Positions 56,381 through 64,000 of a stretch of 64,000 nt of DNA are shown in pieces; position 1 is the stretch's first letter, and each line of letters starts with the position of its first letter. Made by a program: the position numbers and the translations under genes. The stretch lies in NCBI GenBank assembly GCA_008711295.1, contig VUYV01000213.1, positions 408,187-472,186 on the forward strand, read 5' to 3'. Under the pieces are notes generated by a model. That model saw only the letters and a list, made by a program, of their open reading frames with translations, ran no database searches and was not told where the DNA came from. This DNA comes from Anarhynchus alexandrinus (taxonomy: Eukaryota; Chordata; Aves; Charadriiformes; Charadriidae).

Positions 56381-59300
56381 CAAACCCTATACATAACCTT
56401 ATTAGCAGAAGCAGCTCAGATGCCCTTGAGGACAGGCAGCGGTATGTGGGTGGTGGCGGTGATTGATGGAGCTGACTGATGCTGAGATGCTGCTTGGGGA
56501 GGAAATCACCTGCTTGATTGGCCTTCCCTGCTGCAGATCTCTAAGGAAAGAGAGATGTCCGCAGTCTGCTAGTAACTGTTCTATTGGGGACAACAAATGG
56601 TTCTATGGTTGAGTTGCAGTTTCTTCCATAGGCTAACCTAATAGTATTATGTAAGTCTCTTTCTGTTGGATTTGTATAATTTTAATAAGGAAAGCAGTCA
56701 AACAAATAGTAAAAACAGTTGGATCTTAAAATATCACATCTTTGGATCTTAATATATCACATTTTCAGAGTTGAGTAGTGAATACCAGATTTTTAAAATA
56801 GGAAAAAAAATGCCTAAGTGTCAGAAATGTACCAAGACTTCTTACTACTCTGATGTCAACATAACACCTTTTCCTTATTCATGTTCCTTGCTCCCATTAA
56901 ACTTTGTCTTTTGAATGCAGTCCTCAGAAGACGTCATGGAGAATTCCCCCATGCTTGCCCTATTGTGGCAATAAATACTAGAAAATTGGTCCCTGCGGGT
57001 TACTTGAGCATCTCTGTGTCTAGCCTGGACCTCTTTTGGAGGGTTCTTGGGGCAAGAGTTTCACTCCTCACAGAAGGAGCTAGCTGGGAAGAGCTGGTGT
57101 AGAAAGCTGGGAGTGGGGAGGAGTACAGGGTGTCTGCCACCCCTAATCACTGTGATCATCCTTCTGGAAAAAATGAAAGGACTTTTTTGGTTTTTTTTCC
57201 CTTTGATTCTAAAACATCCTTTTCTGTTGTTAAAACTGTCCATAACTCATGCTAATGAGTAGTTGTTTTGTGATCCTGCTAAGCCAGGACCAATAAAGGG
57301 TGGTGTATAGGCACTTTATTGACGATTCCATCATCTCTCTGTGTAACTTTTGTGTATATATATATGTGTATTGCAAAGGGCAGCATGTGTTGTCTTATGA
57401 TGTAAAAAAGGTGGAGAAATGTAGTGATTAGGTAATGGGATAAGTACTTGTTCTGAAGTGAGCCTGAAAAATCACTGGATGTGGAGATACCATGCCAAGT
57501 GTCCCAAAAGAGTGGATTTAGGATAGTAATTAATTGCAGGTTGAATAAGAATTACAAGATCACAAAAGAAATTACTGTTATTAGCAGAAGTATTTGTTCT
57601 CACGTCAAGCTGTCATCCTGCTTTGCTGTTTAACCTGATTCTGCCACGTGGGGAAAAAAATCATGTCAGATACTTTATTAAGTGTGAGTTTGTGATTTAC
57701 TTTAAATCCAACCCACAAAAGCAAGGGAACTTAAAAAACTGAATGGCTTTTCTGGCTTTGAAGACGCTGTATGAATGAATGCTGGATCTGAAACTGTAGG
57801 GTTTGTCACAGAATATTACTGGATATAAATGTGTTAGCCCATACGCTCTTGACTTATAAAAACTTGTTGCGGCAGTTCTACAGGTTAAAGCCTGGTAAAT
57901 GCCCTTTGATTTACACCTCTCCTCTGCTTTTAAAACAGGAGTTTCGTGGGAGTTATAAAATGGTGTGGCTTAGGGATCCCAGGCATGAAATAGCTCTTTT
58001 GATTGCAGCTTAGGTGTGATCTGCATGTACAGCATTTAATAACCAACAGCTAATTATGGGCTATGTGCTGAATACCACAATAGCAACAATAAGGCTATTT
58101 GGTGTATAACTGGCATCTATTCTAGATACCTGTTAGTTGATAACTTTCTTGCAGTCTTGAGCAATGTGAAAGATTTCTGGTGCCTGACATCAATAAACCA
58201 TGGATGGCACCAATCTGTAAGGTCATGTGGTTTTAAACGTATTTGTCTTATAACATTTTAATATTGAATTGTGATAGCTCAGGATATCCTTCAAACAGGT
58301 GGTTGTAGCTGGAGAAAAAAGTAAAAGACTGAAAAAAATAAAGCTACATAGCTCAGAAGAGGAGGAGAGAGGAGATCTACTTCTCTTCCCTGGTCTCCTT
58401 TGCTTCAGTAGGTCAGCCTCATGCTGTAATTTCATAGTTGACCCATTGCTAAAGTAAGATTAAACAGCCTTAGCCTTAAAGGCATCAGAAGCATGAAGTG
58501 GCTTTGGGGAATTATGTAATTCAAATATGAATAATACTGTGAAAAAGTCATCTTTCTTTAGCTTACAGGTCCACAGTTAGTGCATGCTTTAAAACACTTG
58601 CAGAATGTTTTTTGTTTAGAAAGAAGCCCAAAATGCATTGCTCTCTTCAGTGAAACAGAATTAAAGGAAAAATTCTATCACGGGCTAAAGACTGGAAATT
58701 AAAATACCAGAATTTTTCAAAAGTCAATGATATATGCTTTGTCAGTGAAAAATAGATAACTCTTAATCTCAGTCAACTTTTATAGTTACATCTTGGATAT
58801 CAAAATGTATTGTATGTCCATGTGCTTTAGACTTACATTTCAGTCCCAGCCTCTCCAGAGTTGATGTTAGCAGTAATTCTGTTTTTTAATCTTTCAAGTT
58901 TTGTTGTTGTTGTTATTGTTGGGTTTATTTGGTTTGCGCTGCAGGATTTTTGGGGGTTATTGTTTTGGGGTTTTTTTAAAGGAAGCAGTAGCTGTTGCCA
59001 GACTTACAAGGTGAGCATCGATAAAAAAGTGGTTAGCCACATAGCATTCAAGCCTATAGATGAATCATAAGCAGAAATATTTTTCTTCCTCTATCAGGCA
59101 GTTTAGTCTTCTAGCCTGAAAGCCAGCCAGATGGCCAAAGAGCGAGCAATGGCTTTTCATTTCCTTCTGGTCCATGAGCTTGAGTAGCTGTTCAAAGCTG
59201 TGGTGATGTCCATGTCTGTCTGCTGCCTGACTTTGCAGTTTCTCTGGAACTGTGAACTTTCTGAAAAGCTGGTTGCTTTTTCAATAAAGCTGAATACCTG

Positions 59301-59700
59301 TAAGTGGTAGTAATAATAATAATACCCTAATGTGGGGGAGTGAGTGAGAGAATTGCTGCAAATACCTAAGTGCATGGTCCATTCTGGCTGGCTGACCCAC
59401 AGTGCAGAATTGCTCAGACCTTGGACATCAAACCCAGAGCTGCTGTTGCAGGAAGAGTCATTGTACAGTTGAACTGAACTAAGCAGAGACGGTTAATATA
59501 CTTTAGGATACATTGTGTAGCCCTCTGCTGCCAGTTTAGGATGACACAGGTCTTCCAGAGGTCCTGTGCATTATCTGCCAGTCCCATATAAATATCTTAG
59601 GTGTTCAAGAGCATCTCGGATAGCACTAGCTGACCAAATTTAGGCAAGTGAAGCAGGTCTTCCAGACTACATGTAATGGGGAAGAGGATATGGTCCAGTC
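56381..59700. other. Intron 1 between the minus-strand LTR and the foldback
   Basis: AT-rich, without recognisable genes. It contains the 23-base tandem duplication at 56718 and a 13-base direct repeat, CAGGTCTTCCAGA, at 59547-59559 and 59654-59666. Confidence 0.65.
56718..56763 (+). repeat. Two-copy 23-base tandem repeat
   Basis: Two adjacent 23-base units built around GGATCTTAAAATATCACAT and GGATCTTAATATATCACAT differ at only three positions. This is a local duplication with no evident function. Confidence 0.85.
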
Positions 59701-59837
59701 TTAAGGCACTGCTCTGTCCGTTGCGGTTTGTAATAATAATGTGTTGAGCACTGTTTGGTAAACCTGGCAGAAGTCATCAAGGGCCAAGTTCACCAGACAG
59801 AGCCCAAAAAACCGCAGTGGACAGAGCAGTGCTTTAG
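59701..59837 (+). other. Long 137-nt foldback (hairpin) in DAPK1 intron 1
   Basis: Positions 59701-59729 pair with 59809-59837 over 29 consecutive base pairs with no mismatch if G-U is allowed in plus-strand RNA (25 Watson-Crick and 4 G-U). After a one-sided loop of about 14 nt that contains a TAA run, pairing resumes. Positions 59744-59759 face 59792-59807 with two mismatches, including nine pairs at 59751-59759/59792-59800. Positions 59761-59768 face 59783-59790 with one mismatch, leaving a terminal loop of about 14 nt. In total about 50 pairs form. The ends have TA on both sides (59702-59703 and 59835-59836), as in many Tc1/mariner-type miniature elements. It is either a palindromic MITE or a structured RNA such as a miRNA-like precursor. 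Mismatches are G-U and A-C in similar numbers, which fits plain decay of a once perfect palindrome. Confidence 0.6.

Positions 59838-64000
<4,163 letters not shown>

Overview
The window reads as nuclear DNA from a bird. The evidence is three CR1 LINE fragments, two of them ending in the avian ATTCTRTG octamer tail, two LTRs that look like common avian endogenous-retrovirus LTRs, a low density of interspersed repeats, and one clearly recognisable vertebrate gene. Both LTR types match, from memory, families common in non-galliform birds. Base composition is AT-rich and CpG-poor except for one strong CpG island.

The only protein-coding gene I can support is the 5' end of DAPK1 (death-associated protein kinase 1), on the + strand. 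Positions 1-18234 are upstream intergenic DNA with no recognisable gene. Positions 18235-19835 are a CpG island that includes a 300-base run of N and should contain the promoter and the non-coding 5' exon. The start-codon exon ends at 19453. Intron 1 runs from 19454 to 61660 (42,207 bases) and interrupts the codon for Ser21 inside the kinase P-loop. The second coding exon is 61661-61882. Intron 2 then runs off the right edge. Together the two exons encode residues 1-94 plus two bases of codon 95, that is, the kinase N-lobe up to the hinge. The remaining catalytic lobe, calmodulin segment, ankyrin repeats, ROC-COR region and death domain lie beyond the window.

Intron 1 contains a 5'-truncated CR1 with a broken reverse transcriptase (36666-37842), a second CR1 3' end (43158-43736), a solo LTR with an exact 5-base target duplication (52505-52881), a third CR1 tail (55210-55378), a minus-strand LTR (55464-56380), simple repeats and small palindromes. 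It also holds a 137-nt foldback (59701-59837) that folds almost end to end, about 1.8 kb upstream of exon 2.

I saw no multi-gene system. Most open frames in the window are chance products in non-coding DNA, and the longest arise from the N run and the GC-rich island. The features most worth following up are the long hairpin, the dated solo LTR insertion, the isolated CpG-rich block at 9.4 kb, the GC-rich block at 41.5-42.9 kb with a weak primer-binding-site-like motif, and the unusual residues in the DAPK1 N-terminus.
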